A stretch of 64,000 nucleotides of DNA from Paenibacillus peoriae. GTDB taxonomy: Bacteria; Bacillota; Bacilli; Paenibacillales; Paenibacillaceae. A program made the translations under genes and the position numbers. The notes under the pieces are model-generated. The model saw only the letters and a program-made list of their open reading frames with translations. It was not told where the DNA came from and ran no database searches. The first letter of the stretch is position 1. Each line of letters opens with the position of its first letter. The stretch lies in assembly GCF_022531965.1 (NCBI RefSeq), contig NZ_CP092831.1, forward strand, positions 3,295,001-3,359,000. Reading direction: 5' to 3'. Of this stretch, positions 43,382 to 52,413 are shown piece by piece.

Positions 43382-44491
43382 TCAATGGAGCCGTATACCC
43401 GAGTCGTTCCGCCCAATGCGGCACTCTCCCGCCAACTTCAGCCCCCAGGCCGTCATCTGTACAGAGGGTCCCGTCGGATGTTCACCCTGACGAAGCATAC
43501 CCAAGTGAAGCATCATTCGTATAATTCTCTGATCAAAGACCGAACGGGGCGTATCATAGTAAAACGGTCGAATCAGTGGGCCGATATGTACAAAAAGCGA
43601 CTCTGAGGACGTCCACGGTCTGGCACATTCTCCAATCCAGTAGACTAGAGAAAGCAAATTAGGAACGGCTCCTTTATACAGTCTTAACCAAAACCTGAAT
43701 AGCTGTATCATTTCTTCCTCAATTGTATGCTCCTGATGCGCTTCCCCCTTTGCTGTCAGCACAACCTGGCCCCCTTTCTCCTCGATGTACTTGGAGTGTC
43801 GGGCATAATCATACAGTAGGGCCATTCGGTCTGGATAAAACTTAAAAGAGGAACCATACCCGAAACGCCATCCTCCCTTACCCAAAAGCGGCTCCGCAAT
43901 GTGCAAATGCTCCATCAGCTGCTGCTGATTGCGACGGTACCAAGCCCCCTCGGGATTTAGCGGAACCTCATGCTGCCCCATGTATTGAAGGAAAAGCCGT
44001 AAATCCTCTGCCAGTAGATGCCCTTCATCCTGGTACGAAGACGGTTCGCTTACCCGTGTCATTCCGCTTTGGAAGTCATGTACCATAACACGTCGAAAGC
44101 GCTCCTTCATATCCAACGGAATTTGGAACAAATACCTCGTGTTGTGCGTCGAACCGTTGAACAACCAGCCACTAGAACGCAGACGGGTCACAATATCTCT
44201 TGGCCGCTCACCAGGATTTTCGTCCTCCTCAACAGACTGTTTGGCTATTGCAATCAATTCCTCCATGCTGAAATACGGTCGGTCATCGAACAGCAGTGCG
44301 TTCAAAAACCTTACCTCTGACAACCTCAGCTCCTTGACCTGCGCCTCAAAAAAACTACTGCTGCCGAGCTTCGTCAAAATCCCCTGGATCAACTCATGCT
44401 TGGAATTAGGTTTACAGTCACAATCGTAATACACCGCGATTCTGTTCAAATGCACAATATCCGCAAATGTCAGCATATCCGCCAGATTCAT
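43382..44491 (-). CDS. Large conserved hypothetical protein, helicase-N-terminus-like
   Basis: 369 residues, hydrophilic and mostly helical (MNLADMLTFADIVHLNRIAV, ELIQGILTKLGSSSFFEAQV, LRLSEVRFLNALLFDDRPYF). Several winged-helix-like stretches suggest resemblance to the N-terminal accessory region of XPB-type helicases, but no helicase motif is present. No signal peptide. Found as a single gene between the carbonic-anhydrase-like gene and a phosphatase. I do not recognise a function; the helicase resemblance is a guess from helix pattern and wording of the sequence. Confidence 0.6.
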   Translation of the reverse strand: MNLADMLTFADIVHLNRIAVYYDCDCKPNSKHELIQGILTKLGSSSFFEAQVKELRLSEVRFLNALLFDDRPYFSMEELIAIAKQSVEEDENPGERPRDIVTRLRSSGWLFNGSTHNTRYLFQIPLDMKERFRRVMVHDFQSGMTRVSEPSSYQDEGHLLAEDLRLFLQYMGQHEVPLNPEGAWYRRNQQQLMEHLHIAEPLLGKGGWRFGYGSSFKFYPDRMALLYDYARHSKYIEEKGGQVVLTAKGEAHQEHTIEEEMIQLFRFWLRLYKGAVPNLLSLVYWIGECARPWTSSESLFVHIGPLIRPFYYDTPRSVFDQRIIRMMLHLGMLRQGEHPTGPSVQMTAWGLKLAGECRIGRNDSGIRLH

Positions 44492-44613
44492 TGTTCCATC
44501 GCCTCGTCACTGGACTGTCATCCGGAATTGATTCTTACCTGTTGTACCCACAGCTTTGACGGATTGTTCAAACTCTAAACCTCTTTTTTTGCAAAGGTAT
44601 AATTAAAAAACAA

Positions 44614-44656
44614 AAAAGACCACGACTTCTACGATGAGTAGAAGCCGTGGTCTTTT
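44614..44656 (-). terminator. Terminator of the histidine phosphatase gene
   Basis: CTTCTAC (44626-44632) with GTAGAAG (44638-44644), extended by AGACCACG/CGTGGTCT outer arms (one mismatch), then six Us on the minus strand. Confidence 0.9.
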
Positions 44657-44657
44657 A

Positions 44658-45260
44658 CTAACTTTTTGAGTTACAGTCACTTTTCTCTTGCAAATGCTTC
44701 GTGCAATTATACAAAAGTGGTGCCCAATCCATATCCTCACGCTGAAGTATACTAAGTGACAAATTGCCGATTCGTTCCGTGAATTTTTCCTGATACAGAG
44801 CCTTATACAAATTAGCCAAAAAACCGCCGTGGGAAACGACCAGCAGATTCTTGTCCCGATTTTCCGTCCAAATGGCCTCCATAAAACCTAGCCCGCGAAG
44901 CTGAAGATCCGCATCGCTTTCCTGCCCTAGATCCAGCAGATGCCAGTCGACTCCCCACTTCTCTTCACGCTCGGCCTGTGTCATGCCCTCGACCTGACCA
45001 TAAGCACGTTCTCTTAGTCGATCATCAGATTCTAGCAACGGAAGATGCAGAGCAGAAGCAATAATCTCCCCGGTCTCTTTCGCTCTGGAGAGACTACTTG
45101 TAATAAGCCCGTCCCAATGATAAGACTCTCTCTTTAATCGTTCTGCAAGCAAGCGTGCCTGCTGGCGTCCTTCCTCATTTAACGGAATATCACTGTGGCC
45201 CTGGATTTTCCCTACCGCATTCCAATCCGTCAATCCATGTCTGATCAAGCCAATAAGCAT
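44658..45260 (-). CDS. Histidine phosphatase family protein
   Basis: 200 residues. Phosphoglycerate-mutase-like fold: catalytic His in LIRHGLTDWNAVGKIQGHSD (about 5-24), SSLSRAKETGEII near 55, ERAYGQVEGMT near 88 and the second His in VVSHGGFLANLY near 143. Broad-specificity phosphatase (alpha-ribazole-phosphate phosphatase, PhoE-like or mutase); substrate not readable. Followed by a strong terminator. Confidence 0.9.
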   Translation of the reverse strand: MLIGLIRHGLTDWNAVGKIQGHSDIPLNEEGRQQARLLAERLKRESYHWDGLITSSLSRAKETGEIIASALHLPLLESDDRLRERAYGQVEGMTQAEREEKWGVDWHLLDLGQESDADLQLRGLGFMEAIWTENRDKNLLVVSHGGFLANLYKALYQEKFTERIGNLSLSILQREDMDWAPLLYNCTKHLQEKSDCNSKS

Positions 45261-45330
45261 CGTGTCTTTTCCTCCGCTGTTTTGTTATTCAGGCATTGTT
45301 ATGAATTCATATTGGAGTCCAGCTGTCCTG

Positions 45331-45957
45331 CTAACTTCTGACCCTTCTCGTCCGATGGATCCAGCCCAGAGAAAATAAAGCAAGCGCAAGTGCCAGTACA
45401 GACAACAGCATCCAGTATTGCGGATAAGTAGGAACAATGCTAGCAACCAGCGGGTCCATAATGCCACTATTCACATCTTTAATGTGGTATTGATATTGTG
45501 GAGATGTACTTGTAGTTTCCAACAGGCCTGTCGGTAAAATACCCGTATCCATGACAGGAGCTGCTTGAGGGGGATTTTCCTTAGAGGAGCTTCCATTCCA
45601 GTTCAAAAACAAAAAGCTGCATAAAAATACGGCCAAGAAGCCAGCGATCCATACAGACATATACTTACGGGCTGCTGGGTTCACACGCGCACGTCGATGC
45701 TCACCCGGAACAAGCCACGGTGATTCTTCATAAATTCGATCCATGACTCTGCGATTCATGGCCTCTAGCTTATCATCTGTTATTTCAAAGGAAATATCAC
45801 GAATAGCGGATCGATTTTCTTTTGACAAATCCCACTCTTTTTCTTCCGAACCATGTTCCCACCCAGCAGACGAGCTTTTGGCCCGTCTGCGCTCCGAGTC
45901 TTGTTTCGATACATTTTTGCCTGTAGCGAACAAATCCTCAGTGTCCCTGGATTTCAT
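45331..45957 (-). CDS. Anti-sigma factor-like membrane protein
   Basis: 208 residues. A charged cytosolic N-terminal region (about 1-95, S/E/K/R-rich, no zinc motif) precedes two membrane helices (about 98-118, MSVWIAGFLAVFLCSFLFL, and about 180-200, YWMLLSVLALALALFSLGWI) with a polar outer loop between them. Its start overlaps the ECF sigma gene as ATGA (45954-45957). Role inferred from topology and coupling. Confidence 0.7.
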   Translation of the reverse strand: MKSRDTEDLFATGKNVSKQDSERRRAKSSSAGWEHGSEEKEWDLSKENRSAIRDISFEITDDKLEAMNRRVMDRIYEESPWLVPGEHRRARVNPAARKYMSVWIAGFLAVFLCSFLFLNWNGSSSKENPPQAAPVMDTGILPTGLLETTSTSPQYQYHIKDVNSGIMDPLVASIVPTYPQYWMLLSVLALALALFSLGWIHRTRRVRS

Positions 45958-46550
45958 TGGCTGCTCATCCCTTCGTTTTCCTCATAGAGAGGCTCAAAAA
46001 AATAAGGCTCCAACTGCGTCTTCACACTGGTTCTTGCCCGGAAAAGCAACGACTTCACCGCACTGACGGTCTGTCCTAAAATAGTCGCAATCTCCTGATA
46101 ATCTAATTGCTCATATTCACGCAAAATCAGCGCAGATCGCTGCTTCTCAGGCAATCTATTGATCGCTTCACGAACCATCTCTACCTTCTCACCGCGAAGG
46201 ACAGCCTGCTCCGGAATTACATCCGATGGAGCTACCGGTACATAACCGCTCTCCTCCAATGGAACCTGACCGCTACGGTGCTTGCGAAGCTCACTTAGCA
46301 CCGTATTGCGTGCAATTGTATATAACCAAGTGGAGAACGATGCGTCTACCTCGCGAAAAGAGTGCAGGCTCCGATACGCTTTGTAAAACGTCTCCGAGCA
46401 TAAGTCCTCAGCAATCATTTCCAGGTTCGAACTTTTCAGCATATGATAAACAAAAGCTAAAATTTTACGTTGGTGACGCCTCATTAATTCTGAATAAACC
46501 TCAACATTACCTTGTTTGATTTCCTGAATCATCTGGGAATCTGTCATCAT
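45954..46550 (-). CDS. ECF RNA polymerase sigma factor
   Basis: 198 residues from ATG 46550, preceded by GAGGAGGG with 7 nt spacing; an upstream in-frame extension lacks homologue-like sequence. Region 2: EVYSELMRRHQRKILAFVYH, AEDLCSETFYKAYRSLHSFR, STWLYTIARNTVLSELRKH. Region 4: LPEKQRSALILREYEQLDYQ, TVSAVKSLLFRARTSVKTQL. Second ECF unit of the window, coupled with an anti-sigma-like gene. Target promoters unknown. Confidence 0.92.
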   Translation of the reverse strand: MMTDSQMIQEIKQGNVEVYSELMRRHQRKILAFVYHMLKSSNLEMIAEDLCSETFYKAYRSLHSFREVDASFSTWLYTIARNTVLSELRKHRSGQVPLEESGYVPVAPSDVIPEQAVLRGEKVEMVREAINRLPEKQRSALILREYEQLDYQEIATILGQTVSAVKSLLFRARTSVKTQLEPYFFEPLYEENEGMSSQ

Positions 46551-46944
46551 CCGAGTGAGACCCTCCTCGCCCATACATGTGCTGTTTTCCCGTTCGATTC
46601 TGTCTATATATACCGAACAGGTCAAAAAAAGTTGCGCCCTCTGCGCAAATGGATGAAACAGCATCATGGAACATTTGTTATTTTCTTACCCTATGTAGTG
46701 CCAACATTAACGGTGCTATCCCCAACAATATTCAACGTCCAAAATGGACTTACCCATTGTACCACAAAATGACCGCCAGTAAAAAAGTCCAAAATCCCCA
46801 CGATTTCCATCAATGCCTCCCTAACGCTGGCAACTAATTCATTTATACAGCTTTTCAATGGATTTTAAATTTTTTCAAGATTAAATGACAAACCTACTGA
46901 AAGCGTGCCATCAAATAAACCAATAAGGATAATTACACAAAAAA

Positions 46945-46958
46945 AGAAAACGCTTTAA
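46945..46958 (+). promoter_or_regulatory. cre-like CcpA box upstream of the small RNA promoter
   Basis: AGAAAACGCTTTAA matches the palindromic cre form TGAAAACGCTTTCA at 12 of 14 positions. Its centre is about 50 bp upstream of the predicted start, 9 bp before the -35 element. The rest of 46551-46944 shows no supported gene. Confidence 0.5.
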
Positions 46959-46966
46959 AAAAAATA

Positions 46967-46995
46967 TTGACAAAATGAAAACGTATACATATAAT
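46967..46995 (+). promoter_or_regulatory. Consensus sigma-A promoter
   Basis: Perfect TTGACA (46967-46972), a 17-bp spacer and a perfect TATAAT (46990-46995). It predicts a start near 47002. It is the best promoter match seen in the window and faces a 90-nt transcript ending in a strong terminator. Confidence 0.85.
46976..46989 (+). promoter_or_regulatory. cre-like CcpA box in the promoter spacer
   Basis: TGAAAACGTATACA fits the cre consensus TGWAANCGNTNWCA at 13 of 14 positions and lies wholly between -35 and -10. CcpA bound there would block RNA polymerase, giving catabolite repression (inference). Confidence 0.6.
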
Positions 46996-47001
46996 AAAAG
47001 T

Positions 47002-47092
47002 ACAGTATGGTTTCTCTCCACTCCTATCCTACTCAGCTACTTCACTAAAAGTAGCTACCACCCGGGGCTTTACCCGGGTGGTCTTTTTTTTG
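47002..47092 (+). ncRNA. Candidate CcpA-controlled small RNA
   Basis: About 90 nt from the predicted start to a terminator. The 5' half (about 47008-47034) is pyrimidine-rich and looks unpaired, with CTCC and TCCT motifs that could pair with Shine-Dalgarno sequences. A hairpin AGCTACTT/AAGTAGCT (47035-47042 and 47049-47056) abuts the terminator ACCACCCGGG/CCCGGGTGGT (47057-47066 and 47073-47082) with eight Ts. A 13-codon frame (47007-47048) has no ribosome site. Layout resembles trans-acting sRNAs such as Bacillus SR1 and RoxS, without visible sequence identity. A leader of the methyltransferase gene 140 bp downstream is the main alternative. Confidence 0.65.
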
Positions 47093-47233
47093 TTTTCCAA
47101 TACTCCTCTTTACCTTACTCACCTACCCCATATGTGGGTTGATAAAATACATCAATATTTCACCAATTATTTGGTTGTCCTATTAAAACACATTATTATA
47201 TAATTAATTTTTTCAATAGATAGGGGGCAGGAA

Positions 47234-47848
47234 ATGAATAATAAGTGGAACAAGGCTGTATATAAGATTTGGTCTCCAATTTATGATAACTTTTTCAATT
47301 CAGGTAGCTTCCTCAATTCTAGAAAGATCATATTTCAAGAAAAGTCATTTAATAGCGAGCAAAAAATACTTTTTGTAGGTGTAGGAACTGGAGCAGATTT
47401 AGAATTAATAAATCACTACGGGCTGGATATTACTGCCATAGATTATTCACCTGAAATGCTTAACAAAGCAAAAGATAAATTTGCCAAAACCTCCATAAAA
47501 TTCTTGGAAATGGATGCTCAACAAATGAATTTTATGGATGAGCAATTTGATATAGTAGTAGGAAGTTTAATTCTCTCAGTAGTACCTAACGCAAATAAAT
47601 GCTTCGATGAGATGGTGCGGGTTTTGAAAAAAGACGGGGAAATTATTATTTTCGATAAGTTTTCTCCTAAAGGAAAAAAGCCCTCATTATTCAAAAAAAC
47701 GATAAGGCCCGTTATTAAGGTGTTAGGAACCGATATAGGGTTGAATTTTGAAGAACTGTTTGAAACCCAAAAAACAAAACTGCGGATCAAAGAGGATGCA
47801 CCTATAATGTTCAACGGTATGTATAGAAAGATAGTAATTACAAAATAA
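47234..47848 (+). CDS. Class I SAM-dependent methyltransferase, AT-rich
   Basis: 204 residues. SAM site: motif I KILFVGVGTGADLELI (about 44-59), motif II acidic residue in ITAIDYSPEMLNKA, and motif post-I in FLEMDAQQMNF. Resembles the UbiE/phospholipid or small-molecule methyltransferase class; substrate unknown. GGGGGCAGGAA precedes the ATG. Codon use is strongly AT-rich (AAA, ATA, TTA) unlike the flanking tyrA and sigma genes, suggesting recent acquisition. It stands alone on the plus strand among minus-strand genes. Confidence 0.85.
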   Translation: MNNKWNKAVYKIWSPIYDNFFNSGSFLNSRKIIFQEKSFNSEQKILFVGVGTGADLELINHYGLDITAIDYSPEMLNKAKDKFAKTSIKFLEMDAQQMNFMDEQFDIVVGSLILSVVPNANKCFDEMVRVLKKDGEIIIFDKFSPKGKKPSLFKKTIRPVIKVLGTDIGLNFEELFETQKTKLRIKEDAPIMFNGMYRKIVITK

Positions 47849-47989
47849 CGCGTAGCTCCACTACCTCTTCAAGTAACAAAAAAGCGAGCGAAGAGAACCT
47901 TCACCCGCTTTAGATCTTTTCTTACTACTTCACTCCCAGAAAGTGTGGTGCTTTTAAGGCGGTCCATAGCGTAGAGGTTCATTTGAATC

Positions 47990-48120
47990 TGGAGAAGCGG
48001 AGCGCTCGCCTTTGCCTGCGGGATTTTCCCCTTTGTACATATATTCAGAAAATCCGCAGACAACAGCGATCGTAAGATCAAATGAATCGCGGAGCGCAGT
48101 CCCTCCTTTAACGAACACTC
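47990..48120 (-). repeat. Dispersed repeat element, copy 2, with imperfect hairpin
   Basis: Contains at 48061-48083 the exact reverse complement of 24098-24120. Next to it GCGGGATTTTCC (48019-48030) and GAAAATCCGC (48049-48058) can pair into an imperfect stem of about 10 bp, so the element is probably structured. A 70-codon minus-strand frame across it (47869-48081) has no ribosome site. It fills most of the 288-bp gap between the methyltransferase and tyrA. Confidence 0.55.
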
Positions 48121-48136
48121 ATACTTTCTTCACCCT

Positions 48137-49228
48137 TTATACCACCACTTTATAGCCCATCGAATCCAGCAGTGTCTTGGCACGCTCCCAATCCTGCTCT
48201 TGACGGAAGGAAAGCCGCATGATGCCTGGGACATCCTCCCGGCTTTCAATGATTTGCATATTGCTCAGATTAATGCTGTGATTCCCCAGTTCCATAGCAA
48301 TTCGCCCGATAATCCCTGGGGTATCCGGTACATCAATATACAGATCAAACGTAGAGACGATGACTCCTTTACGACGCTCTGGCAGTTCACTGCGGAAGTG
48401 CCCAGCTGTTAAAAACTCGTCAGCGATTCCCTCACCGTCTTGTATTCTCAGTAAATGGGTAAAACGCTCAATCTGTCCGTTCCATTCTTCCAACAGACCT
48501 AGTAAAACTTCACGATTGCTCAGTAAGATGTCCCGCCACACAACCGGATCACTAGAGGCTATCCGTGTAATATCACGGAACCCACCGGCAGCCAATGTAC
48601 AGTACAACGGATTTTCATCATTGTGCTTTCGCACCTGATTCACCAGCGCTGCTGCAATAATGTGCGGAAGATGGCTAATCGCACCGACAATGTCATCGTG
48701 CATAGCTGGTTCGACACGCACAACATGAGCATTAGTATATTTTAATAAACGTTCCAGCGAGCAGTATGCTTCCTCAGGCACACCCTCTGCCGGGGAAAGC
48801 ACATAATATGCATTTTCAAACAGCAACGCGGAAGCAGCCTTTACACCGGAACGCTCCGAACCGGCCATCGGATGACCACCGATAAAGTAAGCATTGCGCA
48901 AAGAAATTTCTGATGCTTTTTTGGCAATTGCCGATTTCGTGCTGCCTACATCAGTGATAATACAACCCGCTTTAAGCGGTAGCCTGCTTAACAGTTCGAG
49001 ATAATACTCCAATAAGCCCACAGGTACGCATAAAAAAATAAAATCGGCATCCTCTGCCGCTTCTTCAACCGAAAGAGTCGCGGTGTCCACGACACCACGG
49101 CTTAACATCGGTTCCATCAGTTCAGGGAGATGGGCATGGCCGACAACCGAAATATCCGGCTTCCCTTTAAAACAAAGTGCGAGGGACCCACCTATCAGTC
49201 CCACGCCAAAAATGGCAATCTTCATCAA
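48137..49228 (-). CDS. tyrA: Prephenate dehydrogenase
   Basis: 363 residues. N-terminal NAD site IAIFGVGLIGGSLALCFKG, FLCVPVGLLEYYLEL, IITDVGSTKSAI, GGHPMAGSERSGVKAA near 126 with the catalytic His, and helical dimer domain (about 170-280, ISHLPHIIAAALV). C-terminal ACT domain (about 293-363, DLYIDVPDTPGIIGRIAMEL) for amino acid feedback, presumably tyrosine. Final gene of the aromatic supra-operon; aroE, which follows tyrA in Bacillus, is missing. Confidence 0.95.
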   Translation of the reverse strand: MMKIAIFGVGLIGGSLALCFKGKPDISVVGHAHLPELMEPMLSRGVVDTATLSVEEAAEDADFIFLCVPVGLLEYYLELLSRLPLKAGCIITDVGSTKSAIAKKASEISLRNAYFIGGHPMAGSERSGVKAASALLFENAYYVLSPAEGVPEEAYCSLERLLKYTNAHVVRVEPAMHDDIVGAISHLPHIIAAALVNQVRKHNDENPLYCTLAAGGFRDITRIASSDPVVWRDILLSNREVLLGLLEEWNGQIERFTHLLRIQDGEGIADEFLTAGHFRSELPERRKGVIVSTFDLYIDVPDTPGIIGRIAMELGNHSINLSNMQIIESREDVPGIMRLSFRQEQDWERAKTLLDSMGYKVVV

Positions 49229-49251
49229 TTATCAAATCCCATCTGCGGAAA

Positions 49252-50355
49252 TTATAGGCGTACTTTCGCCGCTTCCGCCCCCAGGACCTGTTCCAGCGCA
49301 CGAATAAACAACTCATTTTGCGGTTGTGATCCAACGGACACTCTAATATATGTCGGATATTTGTGATGACCTGCGCGAATAATCACACCTTTACGAAGCA
49401 ACTCCTGAAATACCTCACCGGATGGACGACGTACATCCAGCATAATAAAATTACCATGTGCTGGGAAAGAATCCAATCCCAGACGCTTCAGCTCATTTTG
49501 CAAATAAGCTCTGCCCTCTGCATTACGATCCCGGCATTCTTGAACAAATTCCTGATCTTCCAAAGCAGCAATAGCCGCAGCCTGTGCTACCCGTGAAGTA
49601 TTAAACGGTTCACGAACCTGATTTATCAAGCGAATAATTGACTCAGCTCCCATACCATAACCAATGCGTAGCGAAGCAAGGCCATAGATTTTGGAGAAGG
49701 TGCGAAGTACAACCAGATTTTCATACACTGGCAACAAACGAATGCCGTCGGGATAAGAACGATCCGTTACAAACTCGGCGTAAGCTTCATCCAGCACAAC
49801 CATGATATGCTTTGGTACTTGGTTCAAAAACGCAATCAGCTCCGCTTCGGGTACAATCGTGCCCGTCGGGTTATTTGGATTACATATCCAAATAATTTTT
49901 GTACGGTCATTGATGTGGGACAGCATAGCATCCAAATCATGTACACCATCACGCAAAGGCACCTCAACTGCAACCGCTCCCTCAATTTCCACGTTACTTT
50001 TATACACGGAAAATGTCTGATCGGCCATGATGCTTTCTTCTCCAGGAAGGAGGAAAGCACGCGTAATCAACGCAATAATTTCGTCAGAGCCACAGCCATA
50101 GATAAACTGTTCCTCTTTTAAACCCGTCCGTTTAGCTAGTGCCTGTGTCAAAGCTACCGCACTTCCATCAGGATACACACTAATGTTAGCAAACTCCTGC
50201 TGAATAGCCTGCAATACTTTAGGAGAGCTACCATACGGATTCTCATTCGAGGCGAGCTTGATGACTTCATCGAGTCCCAGCTCACGTTTTACGTCTTCAA
50301 TCGGTTTACCGGGCTGATATACTGGCAAATGTACAATATGCGGTTTAGGTTGCAT
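49252..50355 (-). CDS. hisC: Histidinol-phosphate/aromatic aminotransferase
   Basis: 367 residues from ATG 50355 (GGAGG upstream with about 8 nt spacing). Fold-type I PLP enzyme: LASNENPYGSSPKVLQAI near 34, YGCGSDEIIALI, IWICNPNNPTGTIVP near 160, VLDEAYAEF and the PLP lysine in LRTFSKIYGLASLRIGYG near 220. In Bacillus the enzyme in this operon position serves both histidine and tyrosine/phenylalanine synthesis. Located between trpA and tyrA. Confidence 0.95.
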   Translation of the reverse strand: MQPKPHIVHLPVYQPGKPIEDVKRELGLDEVIKLASNENPYGSSPKVLQAIQQEFANISVYPDGSAVALTQALAKRTGLKEEQFIYGCGSDEIIALITRAFLLPGEESIMADQTFSVYKSNVEIEGAVAVEVPLRDGVHDLDAMLSHINDRTKIIWICNPNNPTGTIVPEAELIAFLNQVPKHIMVVLDEAYAEFVTDRSYPDGIRLLPVYENLVVLRTFSKIYGLASLRIGYGMGAESIIRLINQVREPFNTSRVAQAAAIAALEDQEFVQECRDRNAEGRAYLQNELKRLGLDSFPAHGNFIMLDVRRPSGEVFQELLRKGVIIRAGHHKYPTYIRVSVGSQPQNELFIRALEQVLGAEAAKVRL

Positions 50356-50413
50356 GCCCCTACCTCCTCTATCCAATCAGAACTATATTTACTACTTTAT
50401 ATTTTGACACCCA

Positions 50414-51220
50414 TTATTGCTTTAATTGTGCCACAAAATTATGAATTTGCAAAAGACCTTCTTGCCTGCGTGCAGAATCATTCAGTAGCGGAATGGCCTC
50501 CTCTACCTGACGTACAATAGCACTACCAACTACAACACCATCGCAAATATTTGAGAAACGGGTTACCTGCTCTTGAGTAGAGATCCCGAAGCCAACCGCT
50601 ACCGGAATATCCGTATGCCGTTTGACCTGCGCGATAAAGCCCTCTATACCTTCAAAAAAGGAAGCTCTTTCCCCAGTTACACCCAGCGAAGATACACAGT
50701 ATACAAATCCACGGGCCTGACGGACAATTCGCTCGATCCGCTGTTCAGACGTTGGAGCCACCAGAGGAATCAGATGCACACCCACCTCTGCTGCCCGTCC
50801 TCCCAGCTCCTCCGCTTCCTCAAGCGGAAGGTCCGGAATAATAAGACCGCTGATACCGTGCTCCTGCAAGCCTGCAAAGAAAGCATCCATCCCCATCTGT
50901 AATACAGGGTTATAATACGTGAACAGAATAAAAGGCAGGTTTGAACCTGCCGCCCTAGCCAGAGAAGCTGTCTCCATGCACGTGCGGATGGAAATTTGCC
51001 GTTTCAGTGCACGCTCAGACGCGCGCTGAATTACAGGACCATCAGCCAGCGGGTCGGAATAGGGTACACCCAGTTCCAATATGTCAGCTCCGGCCGACTC
51101 TAACTGCCGAATGATCTCTATCGTCGTATCCACATCCGGGTCGCCTACCGTCAGAAAAGGAATTAATGCCGTTTTGCCTTCATTTTTAAGGCGATCAAAC
51201 GCCTGATCAATTAAATTCAT
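50414..51220 (-). CDS. trpA: Tryptophan synthase alpha chain
   Basis: 268 residues, TIM barrel. [20 protein letters not shown] near 23 and catalytic acid in [19 protein letters not shown] near 45 (E and D), [15 protein letters not shown] near 130, [15 protein letters not shown] and AVGFGIST near 208 for the phosphate. Cleaves indole-glycerol phosphate to indole. Start overlaps trpB stop by ATGA. Last gene of trpEDCFBA. Confidence 0.97.
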   Translation of the reverse strand: MNLIDQAFDRLKNEGKTALIPFLTVGDPDVDTTIEIIRQLESAGADILELGVPYSDPLADGPVIQRASERALKRQISIRTCMETASLARAAGSNLPFILFTYYNPVLQMGMDAFFAGLQEHGISGLIIPDLPLEEAEELGGRAAEVGVHLIPLVAPTSEQRIERIVRQARGFVYCVSSLGVTGERASFFEGIEGFIAQVKRHTDIPVAVGFGISTQEQVTRFSNICDGVVVGSAIVRQVEEAIPLLNDSARRQEGLLQIHNFVAQLKQ

Positions 51221-52413
51221 GACGGATTTCCTCCCAAATACTTGATAATGGAGTCCACATCTTTATCCCCTCGTCCAGACAAACAAATAACGATAATATC
51301 ATCTGCCGTCAACGTAGGTGCCAGCTTGACAACCTGCGCAACTGCATGTGCCGACTCTAATGCAGGAAGTATTCCTTCGGTACGGCAGAGGAGCTGAAGC
51401 GCATCCAGCGCTTCCTGATCGGTGATCGGAACATATTGGGCCCGCTCAATATCTTTCAGGTATGAATGCTCCGGTCCAACACCTGGATAATCCAGTCCAG
51501 CCGAGATGGAATGCGCAGGTTGCACTTGTCCGTACTCATCCTGAAGCAGATAACTCATAGAGCCTTGGAAGACCCCTTGTGTTCCCTTGGTCATCGTAGC
51601 TGCATGGAATTCTGTTTCGACACCTTTTCCAGCGGCCTCCACGCCAATCAAAGCGACACCCTGATCCTCAATAAAAGGATAAAACATGCCGATGGCATTG
51701 CTTCCGCCACCGATCGCTGCCACAATGACATCCGGAAGTCTGCCTTCCTTCTCTAGGATCTGGCGACGCGTTTCATCACCAATCACGCGTTGGAAGTCCC
51801 GCACCATCATTGGATACGGATGCGGGCCGACAGCTGAACCCAAAATATAGAACGTATCATGGACATGGCTGACCCAGTAACGCAAAGCTTCATTTCCGGC
51901 ATCCTTAAGTGTACGTGTACCCGATGTCACCGGAATGACCTCTGCACCCAAAAGCTGCATCCGAAAGACGTTCAGCTGCTGGCGCACAGTATCCTCTTCA
52001 CCCATAAACACCTTGCATTCCAATCCGAGCAACGCAGCCACAGTCGCTGTCGCGACACCATGCTGTCCTGCGCCTGTTTCAGCAATGACCTTCTGTTTAC
52101 CCATACGCTTCGCCAGCAATCCCTGAGCTAACGCATTATTGATTTTGTGGGCACCGGTATGATTTAAATCTTCGCGCTTCAGGTAAATTTTAGCCCCGCC
52201 CAAATGCTGGCTCAGACGCTCCGCATGATAAAGCGGCGTTTCCCGACCAGAATAGTCCTTTAGGAGCCCGTTCAACTCTGCTTTAAACTCGGGATCATCC
52301 GCGTACTTACGGTAGGATTCCTCCAATTCAATCAGTGCGTTCATCAACGTTTCCGGTACAAAACGTCCTCCAAATGTTCCAAAACGTCCGTTGTTATCAG
52401 GTAATTGTGTCAT
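51217..52413 (-). CDS. trpB: Tryptophan synthase beta chain
   Basis: 398 residues. PLP lysine in [20 protein letters not shown] near 84, [40 protein letters not shown] near 110 and the PLP phosphate loop [13 protein letters not shown] near 232. TrpB1 type. Condenses indole with serine. ATGA overlaps with trpF upstream and trpA downstream keep the subunits balanced. Confidence 0.98.
   Translation of the reverse strand: MTQLPDNNGRFGTFGGRFVPETLMNALIELEESYRKYADDPEFKAELNGLLKDYSGRETPLYHAERLSQHLGGAKIYLKREDLNHTGAHKINNALAQGLLAKRMGKQKVIAETGAGQHGVATATVAALLGLECKVFMGEEDTVRQQLNVFRMQLLGAEVIPVTSGTRTLKDAGNEALRYWVSHVHDTFYILGSAVGPHPYPMMVRDFQRVIGDETRRQILEKEGRLPDVIVAAIGGGSNAIGMFYPFIEDQGVALIGVEAAGKGVETEFHAATMTKGTQGVFQGSMSYLLQDEYGQVQPAHSISAGLDYPGVGPEHSYLKDIERAQYVPITDQEALDALQLLCRTEGILPALESAHAVAQVVKLAPTLTADDIIVICLSGRGDKDVDSIIKYLGGNPS

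Noticed and set aside
46898..46911. Third cre-like box
   Set aside because: Only 11 of 14 consensus positions match and it is about 95 bp from the promoter start; too weak.
47869..48081. 70-codon minus-strand frame in the repeat region
   Set aside because: Lies across the dispersed repeat and its hairpin, no ribosome site.
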